Notes: generated by a model not told the origin, from the letters alone. A DNA stretch of 64,000 nt from Combretum micranthum (GCA_024138025.1 JAMXBD010000966.1:62001-126000); one strand, 5' to 3'; counted from the stretch's first letter, positions 1 to 12,150 are shown. Numbers and translations: made by a program.

Positions 1-1057
1 TAGCTTCCTCGTCTTCCTTTTGGGCTTGTTTAATCGTTTCCAAAATTGTCGGTTGCAAGGACAATTGAGCCAATATCACATCAACTTGCTCCAATGTAAC
101 TTTAAGTTCTAACTTCATGAGGTTCATTTGAATCGCTTTCTGATTAGAAATCAAGGTTGCATCATTTACTTGCTTCTTCCTACCGAGTCCATCTGCTACT
201 ACATTAGCTTTGCCAGGATGGTAAAGAATTTCCACATCATAATCTTTAGTCAATTCAAGCCATCTTCTCTACCTCATATTAAACTCTTTCTGTGTGAATA
301 TGTATTTCAAACTTTTGTGATCCGTGTAAATCTTACACTTTTCTTCAAACAAATAGTGTCTCTAAAGTTTCAATGCAAGAATTACTGCTGCCAACTTAGG
401 ATCATGCACTGGATAATTCTTCTCATGGGGTTTTAGTTGCCTTGATGCATAAGCTATAACTTTTCCATCTTGCATGAGAACACAACCAAGTCCTTGGATG
501 ACGCATTATTAAAGACTACGAAATTCCTTTCCACTGATGGGTAGTGCTAAAATAGGTGCAGATACCAATCTTTCTTTCAACTCTTCAAAACTCCTCTCAC
601 ACTTGTCATCTCGCACATACTTAATATTCTTTCTTGTTAATCTTGTTAATGGGGATGCAATTTTCGAAAATCCCTCTACGAACCTTCGGTAGTATCCCGT
701 CAATCCAAGAAAACTTCTAATCTCGCTCACATTAGTAGGTCTTGTCCATCCCAAAATAGCTTAGATCTTCATTGGATCAACTAAAATACCTTCCTTTGAA
801 ATAATATGCCCGAAAAAGGATATTTCTTCCAACCAAAACTGACACTTTTTAAATTTCGCATAGAGTTTTTCTCTCAAAGTCTTTGTAACACAAGTCTTAA
901 GTGCTCTTGATGCTCCTCCTTGCTTCAAGAATAAATCAGAATATCATTAATGAATACTATGATAAATGAATCCAGATAATCCTTGAAAACTCTATTCATC
1001 AAATCGATGAATGCGGCTGCAGCATTAGTTAATTTGAAAGGCATCACCAAAATCTCA
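1..1057 (-). pseudogene. Ty3/Gypsy RT/RNase H fragment (chromovirus-like)
   Basis: This is a remnant of a Ty3/Gypsy pol gene, read right to left. At the right end is the RT palm segment that normally reads VMPFGLTNAPAAF (here altered), followed by a FIDDILIYS-type box whose first aspartate appears as asparagine (near 960). Between 509 and 754 the connection domain is clear ([21 protein letters not shown]). Further left is an RNase H region with YTDHKSLKYI and then [10 protein letters not shown] close to position 100-170. Several stops and frame changes break it, so it cannot encode a working enzyme. It runs off the left edge of the window and stops abruptly at about 1057, where LINE sequence begins. 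The [17 protein letters not shown] end is typical of chromoviruses such as Tekay/Del; that lineage call is inference. Confidence 0.8.
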
Positions 1058-1058
1058 T

Positions 1059-2165
1059 TTTTCTAATTTGCTAGAGGAGAGTCCCTGGTCGGTTATGGGA
1101 CATTGTTTTGTTGTAGAGGAATGGCATGAAAACCTGAAAATAGAAGAAGTTCCTTTGAATTCGATGGTCGGGTGGATCCAAATCCACGGCCTACGCTTAA
1201 ATCATATGACTACATCAGGAGCAAAGATAATCGTGATGAAAATAGGGGAGGTGATGGAAGTTGAACCAATAACTTCAGGTAAAGGTGATTGTAGAGCTTT
1301 CCTGAGAATTAGAGTAAGATTTCCAGTGGATATACCCCTAAAAGCAAGCATTTGGGTAAACAATGGGAAAGGAGAAAAATATAGAGTGTTCTTGAAGTAT
1401 GAAAGACTAAATGATTGGTGTTTTAATTGTGGAAGGTTGGGACATCAGAATAAGACTTGTGAGTTTAGGAAAAATAGAGAAGATGGCTTTGGCCTTGGTC
1501 TAAGAGCAAAAAGCATGAAAACATGGAAGAATGAAGAACAGAAGGATAAGGGGATGGAACAGGACATAAAGAATGTTTACCCCAATTGTAAGAAAAGTTA
1601 TGCCTGCTCCTCTAAGCCTAACCTCTACCCCTCTCACCCTCCTTTAACCTTGCCCATGAATCCTGAAAGATCCAATCCATCTACTGACCTTTCAAACCAT
1701 CTCCTAATATTCCATAGCTCATAACCTATAACCCCAAAAACCCCCCACCCCTCAATCTCTTCTAACCTACCAAAATCTCCCACCTCTCTTTCCCTTTTAT
1801 CGCCTCCATCCGAATTCCCCCCTCTAAAACATCCCTTAGCTTTCCCTATTCCTTTACCGAAACAAGACATGATATGTGACCTAGAAATCAATTTATCATC
1901 TCATGTAGAACCTCAGCCCATCCCATCTATCGAAGTTTCCTCCCCTAAACCATCTAAACCCCCTTGTGACCTGTCTATGGATCTAAACTGTTTATCCTTA
2001 AAAAAGGTGGGAGAGGAGATGGAGATGATTGACCATAAAAAACCAAAGAAGGAGATCTCGAGTGAATGGGATGAGAAGGTGGGGTTGATAGTCCTCAAGG
2101 CCTCGGATGGGGAGATTATGGATATATCGTCAAGTGAGATAAAAAAAATAGAGGAAGTACTCTAA
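1059..2165 (+). pseudogene. LINE ORF1 fragment (DUF4283 tail and CCHC zinc knuckle)
   Basis: This is the nucleic-acid-binding ORF1 of the LINE. The first part (1069-1380) matches the C-terminal half of the plant DUF4283 domain, with WIQIHGLRLNHMT and later RAFLRIRVRFPVDIPLK. A zinc knuckle CFNCGRLGHQNKTC (CX2CX4HX4C) follows at about 1420-1462. The reading frame is interrupted by a TAA at 1722-1724 and then stays open in the same frame from 1869 to 2165. That downstream part is a low-complexity Pro/Ser-rich and acidic tail, usual for these proteins. The N-terminal part of DUF4283 is absent because the element is 5'-truncated. Confidence 0.8.
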
Positions 2166-2354
2166 AGGAAAGAGTAGAATGATAAAAGATTAGAACATGA
2201 AAAAGAAAGGTATTACAAGGAAACTTCGAAATGAAATCAAAATTGCTGCTTGTGCTAAGATTAATGAATGGTTGGACGTCCCGATTGAATCTAGAGAATC
2301 TTTAGGCGATGGTGGCTAGCCTACAACAGCCACACGGGGGCCATGAGCTTTCTC

Positions 2355-3060
2355 TATTGAAACTGTCAAGGGATTGGACCTCCCGAGATAGTTCGTAGCC
2401 TAAAAGGTCTTGTTTGTAAATACAATCCTAGCGTGGTCTTCCTTATGGAAACAAAAAATAAAGAAGCCTTTTTGGAGAGGTTAAGGAGTAAACTCTGTTT
2501 TGGTGGCAGTTTCTATGTCAAACGTCGAGGGCTTGCTGGTTGGCTTGCCTTGTGGTAGAATGATAGTTTGAAGGTGGAGATTGTAAAGCAGTCAGATTTC
2601 CTTATAGATTCTGAAATCTGCTGGCAAGATGGCAATAGAATAGGCTATGTGACTTGGATCCATTGTGCAACTGATTATCCTCAAAAGAAAATCCTCTAGA
2701 ACCTCCTAAGTAATACATCAAAAAGTCATGATGTGTGGCTGTGTATTGGTGATTTCAATGCCATTCTGTACGAACATGAGAAGGAAGGTGGAAGAAGTGC
2801 AGACAGAAGAACAATGTCGGGTTTTAGGGAGTTCATTGAAGAATCAGCCCTTCAGGATTTGGGGTTTAATGGTCCAAAATTTACTTGGAGTAACAAAAGG
2901 AAAGGAGCTGAACTAGTAAAGGAAGGGAGCTGAACTAGTAAAGGAAAGACTTGATAGAGGGTTAGCTACCTTTGGATGGATTGAAAATTTTCCTAGATAT
3001 AGCATTGATCATATTTCATCGAGTGCATCTGATCATGCTATGTTGTTAGTATACCTTTTC
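2355..3060 (+). pseudogene. LINE endonuclease domain (APE-type), broken
   Basis: This is the apurinic-like endonuclease at the start of LINE ORF2, which nicks target DNA for target-primed reverse transcription. Recognisable motifs in order are NCQGIGPPEIVRSLKG (from about 2361), VVFLMETK with the catalytic glutamate (about 2433), IGDFNAIL (2741-2764), GFNGPKFTWSNKRKG, and SDHAML with the catalytic Asp-His near 3031. Stops occur within the domain (for example TAG around 2557 and 2698). Immediately after the TWSNKR motif, a short tandem duplication of the segment beginning GAGCTGAACTAGTAAAGGAA (near 2905 and 2928) disrupts the frame. Confidence 0.8.
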
Positions 3061-4740
3061 AAGGAAGGAGGGAAGAGATCTAGAACCTTCAGGTTTGAGA
3101 ATATGTGGTTATCCTCGAGTGAATGTAAGAGGGTGATAGAAAACTCATGGAGGAATGAAACTAGAAGAGATGTTTGGCAATCTCTGCTATAGAATCTTAG
3201 CTCGTGTAAGGAAAATCTAATCAGATGCAGTATGAAAAGTTTCCCAAACAACAAGATACAAATTGATAAAGTTTTACAAAGATTGGCTAGTATTCAAGAT
3301 GATCCAAAGGGATTGGACATGGAAGAGGAGGAAATGCTCTTCGGAGAGCCAAATTGCCTATGGGAAAGGGAAGAGAAATTTTGGCATCAGAGGGCAAGGG
3401 TTAAATGGCTGAATTTTGGAGACTGGAATACCTCATTTTTCCACCAATCTACATTAATTAGAAGGAACAAAAATAGAGTGCTGAGATTGAAGGATAAAGA
3501 TGGGAAATGGTTAGAGGATGAAGAGGCAATAGCACAAGAATTCGCGAACCACTTCAGCAAATTATACTCCTCTGAAGGAGTTGGGAATGATAGGAGCTGT
3601 ATGAATTAGATTAAAAGGAAGGTGAATGATGATATGAACAGATCCCTATGTAGAGAAGTGGATGATGAGGAAATCAAAACAGCTGTTTTGCAGATGGGAG
3701 GATTAAAGGCATTAGGACCAGACGGTTTCTCGAGAATTTTCTACCAAAGCTTTTGGACTATCATTAGGAAATCGGTTAATGGTGCGGTCAAAGACTTCTT
3801 TGTCTCAGGTACTTTTCCCCCTAATCTCAACAACACTGATTTGGTTCTTATTCCTAAAATCCATAACCCCCAAAATGTATCTCATTTCAGACCTATAAGT
3901 CTTTGCAATTTTGTCTACAAAATCATTTCCAAAATTTTGGTGAATAGATTGAAACCTTTCTTAGAAAGCCTTATCTCTAAAAATCAAAGCGCTTTTATCT
4001 CTGGAAGAATGATCCATGATAACATTATCATAGCTCATCAAGCCTTCCACTTCCTAAAAAATAAAAAGAAAGGAAAAAAAAGGTTTTTGTGCTGTAAAAA
4101 GTTGACATGAACAAAGCCTATGATAGAATTGAATGGAGTTCCCTTAAAAAAGTGCTTACTGAATATGGTTTTAAGGGGAAATGGATTAACTGGGTTATGA
4201 ATTGTGTCACAACAGTACATTTCAATGTGCTGCTACATGGCAAAAAAGTGACACAATTTAAGCCGAGCAGAGAATTACGACGAGGAGATCCCTTTGCACC
4301 ATACTTGTTTATATTGGTGGCAGATGTTCTATCTCAGGGGATTGAAGAAAGTAGAAGAAATGGAAGGCTCTCTGGCCTACATATGAAAATACTTGCCTTA
4401 TTCTATCTCACCTTTTCTTTGTAGATGATTCCCTCTTTTTCATGGAAGCAAGGATGGAGGAAGTAAGGGAATTGGCTGGAATCCTAGACAAGTACTGTAA
4501 AGCTTCATGACAGAAAGTGAACTTTGAAAAGTCTAGCATCTTCTTCAGTAGCAATACTGATCCCCAGGTGAAACAAAACATCAGAAATAGTTTGGGGTTG
4601 GTCCCTACTGAAAATCCTGGCTTATACTTAGGGCTGCCTATGCTGTGGGGACGATCTAAATATGAAGCTCTAGGATTTGTTAAGGAGAAGATAGTTAAAA
4701 CTCAAGGGATAGAAGAAAAAAATTCTTTCTAAAGCTGGTA
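3061..4740 (+). pseudogene. LINE reverse transcriptase, frameshifted
   Basis: This is the reverse transcriptase of LINE ORF2. The linker with FWHQRARVKWLNFGDWNTSFFH at 3380-3440 is characteristic of plant L1 elements. The RT core includes LKALGPDGFSRIFYQ (3706-3750), LVLIPKIHNPQ and HFRPISLCNFVYKIISKIL (3840-3945), and NQSAFISGRMIHDNI (3982-4026). Beyond a frameshift near 4095 come MNKAYDRIEWS (4107) and RRGDPFAPYLFIL. The active-site box FVDDSLFF lies at 4418-4441 in yet another frame. The stretch 4517-4732 carries NFEKSSIFFS and the LGLP motif. At least three frameshifts and an in-frame TGA near 4507 make it non-functional. Confidence 0.88.
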
Positions 4741-6309
4741 GAGAGATTCTGATTAAATCAGTAATAGCAACGATTCCTATGTATTCTATGGCTTGTTTTT
4801 GCTACCATGGAAAGTGGTGTAAGGAAGTGAACAGTATCATTGCCAAGTTTTTCTTGGGTCAAAGGAAGGAGGAACACAAAATACATTAAAAAAGTTAGGA
4901 TATGCTTTCAATGGCTAAAGAAGAAGAAGGACTAGGATTCAAGGACTTACATCTGTTCAATCTTGCCTTACTAGCTAGACTAGCATGGAGAATTGAACAG
5001 GGTAAATCTGAACTTTGGGTCAGATTCCTCAAAGGAATCTACTTTCCCAACAAAGAGTTTCGAGATGCTTCAGTAGGCGGAAAACCATCATGGGCCTGGA
5101 ACAACATATTAAAGGGGAGAGATCATGTGTTCAGAGAAGGAATCTGGCAAATGGGCTCAGGGGAAAGAATAAGAGTGTTCAAAGACAGATGGGTTCCTCT
5201 AATCCTAAGAGCTACCCCTAACTATAACGGGTTTGGAACATACCTCTGAATAGGTCACACAAAGCTGACTCGATTGTATGGCCGCATACGCGAGATGGAG
5301 TTTGCTCAGTTAAGTCAGCTTATCATCTCCTGAAATCAAAACAAAAATCCTTCTCATCAGATTTGGCTTCCTCATCTAAAGGAGTTTCAAAATCACAATG
5401 GAAAAAAATATGGAATATCAAAACCCTTCCAAAAATCTAACATTTCCTATGGCGTATTGGATCCAACACACTACCAACATTAGAGAATCTGTTCAAAAAA
5501 AGAGCCATACCTGATCCACTATGCTCGATATGTGGAGAGATTTAATCAATCAAACACGCGCTGTTGTTCTATGAATGGACCCAACCAATATGGTTTGGGT
5601 TTCTTGGAATTCAAATTGATGAGCAACAAATTGGATCTACCTTCGAATGGCTTCACTAAGTATCATCGTAGAGGGGTAAAGCAAACCTAGAATCTAAGGC
5701 AAAGATCAGTATTGTGGCATGGTGTATTTGGAAATCGAGACGTAAAGCTATGTTTGAAGGGGAAAAAATCGATTTAGCCAAAGTGATGGCACAAACTCGA
5801 TCCATGATGTGCGCAGTGGATGATCTCTCAAGAAACCCTAGTAAACCCAATAGAGAGTAAGAGGATGAATATAACGTGTGGAGAAAGCCTCAAACGGGGA
5901 GAGTGAAGTTAAACGTGGATGGTTCGTGGAGATCGGCAAGTGAGCAAGCTGGTGTAGGGGTAGTGGCATGTGACTCCGAAGGAAAGGTGGTGGAGGACGC
6001 GCGATGGTCTGCTATGGACTAAATGTGGACGAAGTAGAGTGTAGAGTTGTCCTCCTAGGCCTAGAGCTGGCTTCTGATATGGGCTGGACAAACTTTATTC
6101 TGGAATCGGACTGCTTGCCTATTGTACAGGTCTGTCTCGGTCTTAAGGGAAAATCTCATTGGGCCTCCAAACCTTTATTAGAAAATATTAAGATGTCCTT
6201 AGATTGCTTCTCTGATAGTCTAACTATCGCTTTTGTATCTAGAAAGGCAAATATGGTAGCCGATTTGGTCGATGCTATGACTAGGAGAGGGATGTGTCCT
6301 ATAGATTGA
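4741..6309 (+). pseudogene. LINE C-terminal zf-RVT and RNase H region
   Basis: This is the downstream part of LINE ORF2. At 4902-5249 an open stretch carries GLGFKDLHLFNLALLARLAWR, the usual segment just before the zinc-binding zf-RVT domain. The zf-RVT domain itself spans about 5270-5610 (DGVCSVKSAYHLL, later CSICGE) and contains stops at about 5441 and 5542. A plant-type RNase H domain follows at 5903-6309, with VKLNVDGSW carrying the first catalytic Asp (5903-5929), an acidic VECRVVLLGLELA segment, LESDC, and a final RKANMVADLVDAM. A TAG around 6020 splits the RNase H domain. The last stop is at 6307-6309, about 130 bp before the A-run that ends the element. Confidence 0.85.
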
Positions 6310-6447
6310 TGGTGTAACCCCCCTTCCCAACTCCTTAAGCTAACCTTTTTAGATATTAAATTCTGTATGACAGGCATTAACCCTCCTGAATATGTATTTG
6401 ACAATGGATAATTATATCTATAAATTGTTGTTATGTTCAAAAAAAGA

Positions 6448-8334
6448 ATCGAGTGGGTCCCAAACTTCTAGAATCCGGACTCATCCGTTGGTTTTCGTAG
6501 CTTGGGTATATACCTGCTTATTAATTTTTCAGTTTATCAATTAAAGTTTTCACCAAAATCTACCAATTATTGCTAAATCGTTGCTTCTCAGTTCTCATTA
6601 AATATATTTCCAAACTCAAGCACCACCATACGCATGGAAACAATTAATCTGCTATTATATTTCACAAGGCAAGAAATAAATGTCGATACTCTATATCTAA
6701 GCGATGTTGTTAGACCCAGTTTAGTATTCATTTACATATGCTAAAGAATAAAAAATAAATTATAAAACCGGATTGAAGAGGATGTTAACATGGGGTCGAA
6801 CCAAACGGTCCATGGCCAAATATGGTTCAATTGGGTTGAACCAATCGAGTCAACTTGAGACTAACTATACAGTCTTCACGCATATTTTCTCCTCTATCTA
6901 GAACTAATGCAGAGCACATATAACTCTCTAAATTCACTTCTCTATTTGGAAAAACAAATAATTATGATTAGTTAAAAATCTATTTCCTGTCTAATATATA
7001 ACTTTCCTTATACATTTGCCAACTCTTCATTTAAAATTTTTATGAGTACTTAATATACTTTTATAGGGTTTTTGCACGATTGCAAACTTATTATACTAGC
7101 ACCGCAATGGTTAATTCCATTCCAAACTAATTTCTTGATACCACCAATAAGTCTTGATTTTTAAAAACCCAATACCAAGGTTTCTATATATTGTCGTTTC
7201 TATTCAGAATTTAGTTCACATGTGGCTTGATTATCAAGAAGAAATACGAGCCATATGAGGTTATGGAAGTTTAAATAATGGTAGAATAAAAGGTAATGGA
7301 AACCTATCTTAGAAGTGAGTAAAATAGTCAAATCATATTGACCAGTTGAACTTAAATAAATTAGGATAAGCAGTCCATAGTAATGAAAATAAATAAATAA
7401 ATAAATAAATTACGTCTTTTGTTAATCGTATGTCTATTTATTATCAATTTCTTATCAACGACCTGTTTGAACTGTCTGATTTTCATTTGATCTTATTTTT
7501 ATCTGATTTACATCTATATTTTATATGTATCTTATCTATATCTAATCTATTTAGTTAGTTTATGAGTAAAAATATTCGTTTTTTTATCTATATCTATGTG
7601 TTGATAGATATTTATTTGAAAATAATAAAAAGAAAGATACCTTTTTTTTATTCCAATTCCCCTTTTTCTCTTTGATATATTTTTCTCCTTTAATTTTCTT
7701 TTTTTCTCTCCCTAAATTATCTAATCCATAGTACCTGTACGGGATTTGGTGCAAAGATGCCGTAAGAGTATTCTTTTAGAACTACGTACATTTAGGATTA
7801 TTTACCACTCTTGTATAATTATTATGTTATTATTTTTAAATATACATTGGTGTTTCAAAAAAAAAAAAGGAAAGAAAGAAAGAAATGAAAAGGTGAAGTT
7901 AATGTATAAAGCCTTGAAATGGTATATTTTATTTCATAATTTAACTTGGCATCTTATTTTGATACTCTTTCTTATGCTCCATGGAAATAAAGGAATGAAT
8001 CAAAATACATAAATAAAGATCGCAAAAAACGAAATTTAAACATAATACTTATCCAAATAAAAAAAAAAGAATATGAAATAATAAATACCTTAAAAGCATA
8101 ATAAAAGGGAAATTGGACACACCCCTTTTTGGAGTTATTGGTCCAAGATTTTCTTTATACCGGATCACTTCATATCCTACCCGGGAGGAAATATTTTTCG
8201 GTGACTCTTTATGGGGCCCAACATGAATTGCTCTCAGTTATAGGCAATTGGCACTATCATCTTGGGCTGGGAGGCCCAGAAAAAAATTGGTGTACCTCAG
8301 GCCACTATGAAATTAATGGACCACCAAGCTTCAT
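6448..8334. other. Intergenic AT-rich stretch
   Basis: I see no gene here. It contains a degenerate copy of a dispersed AT-rich repeat (7460-7650), a short (AAAT)n run near 7390-7410, and long T and A tracts. The short open frames at 7746-8012 and 8129-8398 look random. Confidence 0.6.
7460..7650 (+). repeat. AT-rich dispersed MITE-like repeat, copy a
   Basis: One of five related stretches in the window (others at 10010-10170, 12005-12150, 47370-47490 and 52935-53105). Shared features are a start like TTTGGATTGTCTGATTTTCA, several TATCTTATTTGTATTT-like blocks, the phrase TTTATGAGTAAAAA, and a block like ATCTATTTATTAA near the end. The terminal inverted repeats are too decayed to assign a superfamily. 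Confidence 0.45.
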
Positions 8335-8342
8335 GATGCAGC

Positions 8343-9180
8343 TAGGAATGCAACCGGGACGGGTCATTATAGGATACCCGGTCTGCCCGAACCGTTAAAA
8401 ACCCTATAGGGTCAGACCCTATAGGGTCGCGGGACGGGTTTGGAAAATTACTTGCTGACCCTATGGGGTTTCGGGGCGGGTTCGGGTCATTACAAAAACC
8501 CGATGGGTAACCCGAACCCGTCATAATATAAATAATTAAAAAAATTAAATATGAAATTTTAAAATCATAATTACGTAATATATTTTTATTATTTATTGAC
8601 TTTTAACATCTTGATCTGCACCTCCATTGTATTTAAGATATAACAGCCCTTACGAATTTTCTCGTTGAGCTAATACAGTAAACACATTACACACTGACTT
8701 TGTTGCTTCTTCGCTTTCCCTCTCACTATCGATATTTTTGAAAACATGTTTTTCTATTCTTGAGTCTTTACAAGGCACGGTTCCTACATATGTATTATGT
8801 ATATTTATGTAAGTGAAGTAATGTCTTTTCATCTACATTTGAAAACCTTCTTATGATAGTTTTAAACCTTTATATTTCTTAATAAAGTTATGACATATCT
8901 TGTAAAATTCATTCAAGTATAGTTGTAACTAACTATTATGCTCCTATAGGATAAAATTATTGTTAAATTTTGTAATTTAACTAAGTATTGAGAAGAGGAA
9001 AAAAAATTAAGCGGGTCGCGGGACGGGGCGGGTCAGGGTCAAAACCCTACAGGGGCGGGTTTGGGTATTGAATAGAAAACCCTGTAGGGTCGCGGGGCGG
9101 GTTTGGGAAACCCTATAAGGAAGCGGGGCGGGTTCGGGTCTTATACTACCCGTCCCAAACCCGCCCCGGTTGCATCCCTA
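8343..9180. mobile_element. hAT-like MITE with perfect 8-bp target duplication
   Basis: A non-autonomous DNA transposon of 838 bp. It begins TAGGAATGCAACCGGGACGGG and ends with the near-perfect inverse, CCCGCCCCGGTTGCATCCCTA. It is flanked on both sides by the identical 8-bp duplication GATGCAGC (8335-8342 and 9181-9188). An 8-bp duplication with TAGGG/CAGGG-type ends is the signature of the hAT superfamily. The first 180 bp and the last 170 bp hold many copies of a GC-rich subterminal motif (variants of GGGTCGCGGGACGGGTTTGG and AACCCTATAGGG), the likely transposase-binding sites. The AT-rich middle has no transposase. A shorter, more diverged relative lies at 53946-54349. Confidence 0.9.
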
Positions 9181-10009
9181 GATGCAGCCATGCAGGTGGG
9201 ATTGTTTAATGTCGTACTAAAGTACTTTTCTTTTTTTTATTATTATTTTTTTGTCCAATTTATAATATAAATAAAAGAGAGCGGGAATTAAAATTGGTTT
9301 ATCGATTGCAAGATCAACTTTTATAGTGTCCGCTAATAATGTATCGTTCAAATACGTTCAGGCATGTAAAATCTTTTTGGATTGAATCTTTTAGACGATT
9401 ATAGTTAAAGGATGAAAAACTAATAAATAACGACTTTCAAAAGGAGTAATTGAAAAAAAAAATCATTAATTTTTAACATTTTATGAGTTCAATCCCAGGA
9501 AGTAATCTCAATCTGGTCATCTCAACATGATGAAATTGTTTCCCCAACCCAACACATGAAATTGTTTGCTAAATTCAGTTTTAATGTATTTCAACCCCTC
9601 CCAAGTATTTTTGCGTTTTCTTAATTAAATTGTAAACTGTGTTTTAATTGAGAAGTAGGATTCATAGAAATTAGGAAAATTCTATGGTACATTCTTTTTT
9701 TTAATGGGATCACTTTAATTGGTTATTTAATTACTTAAACTCATAGATAATTGTATATAGCAATTACTATTTTATTTAAATGGTGAAATGATTGATTTTT
9801 TTTTTTTTTTTTTGGTCATAGCAAGATAATTGATTAGATGATCAGTTTATGGAGTAGAGAAATCTCTTAAAGTTAATAAGCAAGATATGCAGGTTAATAT
9901 ACAAGTAAGTTAAAGCTCATTTATCATGGAGTCTAACTTAACATTATTTATTAGTCAACGGTTGATGTGCATTTGGATTGTAGGTTTGCTATGGGTCCGA
10001 CGTCAGCTT

Positions 10010-10170
10010 TATATCTATTTCAATCAAATTATTTATTAAAAACTTATATAAATAAAAAATAAACGTTTTTACTCATAAATAAACTTTACATATTAAATAC
10101 AAATAAGATAAAGATGCAAATCAAATACAAATGAGATATAGATAAAAAAAAATAGACCATCAAAAGAGAC
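10010..10170 (-). repeat. AT-rich dispersed MITE-like repeat, copy b
   Basis: An inverted relative of the repeat at 7460-7650. It carries ACGTTTTTACTCATAAATAA and a run of ATACAAATGAGATATAGATA-type blocks, the reverse complement of the features seen in copies a and e. Confidence 0.45.
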
Positions 10171-12004
10171 CCGAAATTTATAATGTTTCAAAAATTAAAA
10201 TAGAGAAAATACACTTTGGATTCCTATATTCTCAATTTTTTTCATAGTGGGTATCTAGATCTTTATCTTTTGCACTTGTATAGGTAGTATTATGCAAAAT
10301 TAAAATATATACATATATATAGATATATGAATTCGAGTAAAGTAGTCACGTGTGCGTTGTGTATCACACTATACATAACTTGTGAGAAGTGACTCGCAAT
10401 GAACATGAAGAATGATTAAAAGAAATATGGAATATGAAGGAGCCGAGGAGGAGTGAACAATCCTAGTTGTCTTGGATACACTTGTGACAAATGGAGGAGT
10501 TGTCAAGCATCAAATCCGACCAGTAGCAATGAACAATTATTTGATCTCTTAAAGAAGAAATTCAATAGTACATCAATGCTTTTATGAAAATTCTTCTTTT
10601 TCAATCAAGGAGAGATTTACGTATTTATAGAACTTAGCCATCAACGTTATTTGTTGGATCATATCAACAACTAATGACCAAGATAAATTTTTTTAGTAAA
10701 TGAGCCATGACAAGAAAGGTCAATTCAAGAGTAACTATTTCAAGCCTACCATGTCAAATCTTCCTTAATCATCTTAATAAAAATTGAGCTTTTTAAGCCT
10801 ATCACTTGCCAAAAGAGCCAATCCCAAAAAAATTGATAATAATCATTTATAATATATATATATATATATATATTCATACACATACATATACATATAATCA
10901 AAAGATAAAACTAGAAGTTGGTTACTTAGCCTCTTTATGGAGACTTGATGATATTAGTGTCTTCACAAACCGTTACAAAGAGACAGGTTCGTAGACGTTC
11001 CGCACGAGATCATGGTGCTGTAGCATGATGAAAAATTGAAAATGATAAAAGAACATTACAGTGTGCCGTCTAGCCACAATAGAAGAATTCCTGCTAACTT
11101 GTGAACAAAATCAATATCATGCAGCAATAAAAGCTGGTTCACCCTAACTGAAAAACAGGTAACTAAGGGACTTTTTTCCCCTCCCTTTTTGTTTTAAAAA
11201 AAAATTATTTTACATGTACCTAAATTGTAAAATACGAAATCTGGGGTATCCAAACTAAAAAAGTGTGAAGATATAGGTACTTAAAAGTGTCATTTATCCA
11301 GTAAACGATGACCTTGTGGCTCATAATTTTTTTAAGTTCGATTTAATCTCACATCAAGTCGGCAAGTCATTAAAATCATTGGCGTATTAGAATTAGATTG
11401 AGCAAACGTGAGAGTCCTTGAAGCTGGCTTTGAAATTTTCCATCGTTGCACTCTTATCAAATCTTACTAAATTAGATTTCGTATAATTATATTTCATAAA
11501 ATTAAACCTTAAGTTAATTCGTTTAAAAGGAAGAATCAATAAAAAAACTGGACTCCTGTATTTGATCGAGAGTATATTTACCTCGATTTTTTTTATAGGT
11601 TTTTTTCGGTGTTAAATACAATTCAGAGATCCGCTAGGAATTTATCTCCTCTATATTTAATTATATATATGGTGAATGCTTATCCGGGCGCAATAGAACT
11701 ACCAATGACCAACATCTAAAATAACTGGTCTAAAATCTTACAATTACGAACCCAATCAAGTCGTCCGTTGGGCTGAATTTTAGAGGTGATTTTTAGATCT
11801 AAGCACTCATGATTCTATGAAACTAATCTGATTTCATTAATAATTCAAATTCTGAAACTTGAGAACCGGTTATCTTATCTTCAAGTGCAGTGTTATCCAA
11901 AAAGAACAAAAAGTTAGCATCAATACATAACTCTCATTAATGAATTGAGTATGTTTGTTCAAAAAATTCTGGTCATTTTTGCACTATATTTTTGTAGTTT
12001 TTAT

Positions 12005-12150
12005 GGATGTTTGTCAAGAAACAGATGCCCATTAAAAATTGACGGTTTTACTTATAAACAAACCAAACAGATACAATACAAATAAGTTATAGATGTAAAC
12101 TAGATACAAATATGATATAAATAAAAATTTGACAATCCAAACCTAAATAC
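12005..12150 (-). repeat. AT-rich dispersed MITE-like repeat, copy c
   Basis: Same orientation as copy b. It contains GTTTTACTTATAAACAAACC, ATACAATACAAATAAGTTAT and ATACAAATATGATATAAATA, and ends in GACAATCCAAACC. That end is the reverse complement of the GGTTTGGATTG-like start in copy e. Confidence 0.45.

Larger units (their letters stand above)
1058..6447 (+). mobile_element. 5'-truncated L1-type LINE with RNase H
   Basis: A non-LTR retrotransposon on the + strand. Its parts lie in the standard plant L1 order: ORF1 fragment (DUF4283 tail plus CCHC zinc knuckle), endonuclease, reverse transcriptase, zf-RVT and RNase H, followed by about 130 bp of 3' sequence and a short A-run at 6439-6445. 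The 5' end is missing: the first recognisable residues (LEESPWSVMGH, from 1069) already lie inside DUF4283. Many stops and frameshifts make it inactive. I could not find a convincing target-site duplication, and the Gypsy sequence on its left does not resume on its right. The insertion may therefore have been followed by a deletion. Confidence 0.9.

Noticed and set aside
1..1057. Left fragment as part of the same Athila-type family
   Set aside because: The RNase H end reads [10 protein letters not shown] with chromovirus-like connection residues, unlike the [12 protein letters not shown] of the Athila-type element.
6448..7050. Continuation of the left Gypsy element beyond the LINE
   Set aside because: I read both strands and found no pol-like motif after the LINE's A-run.
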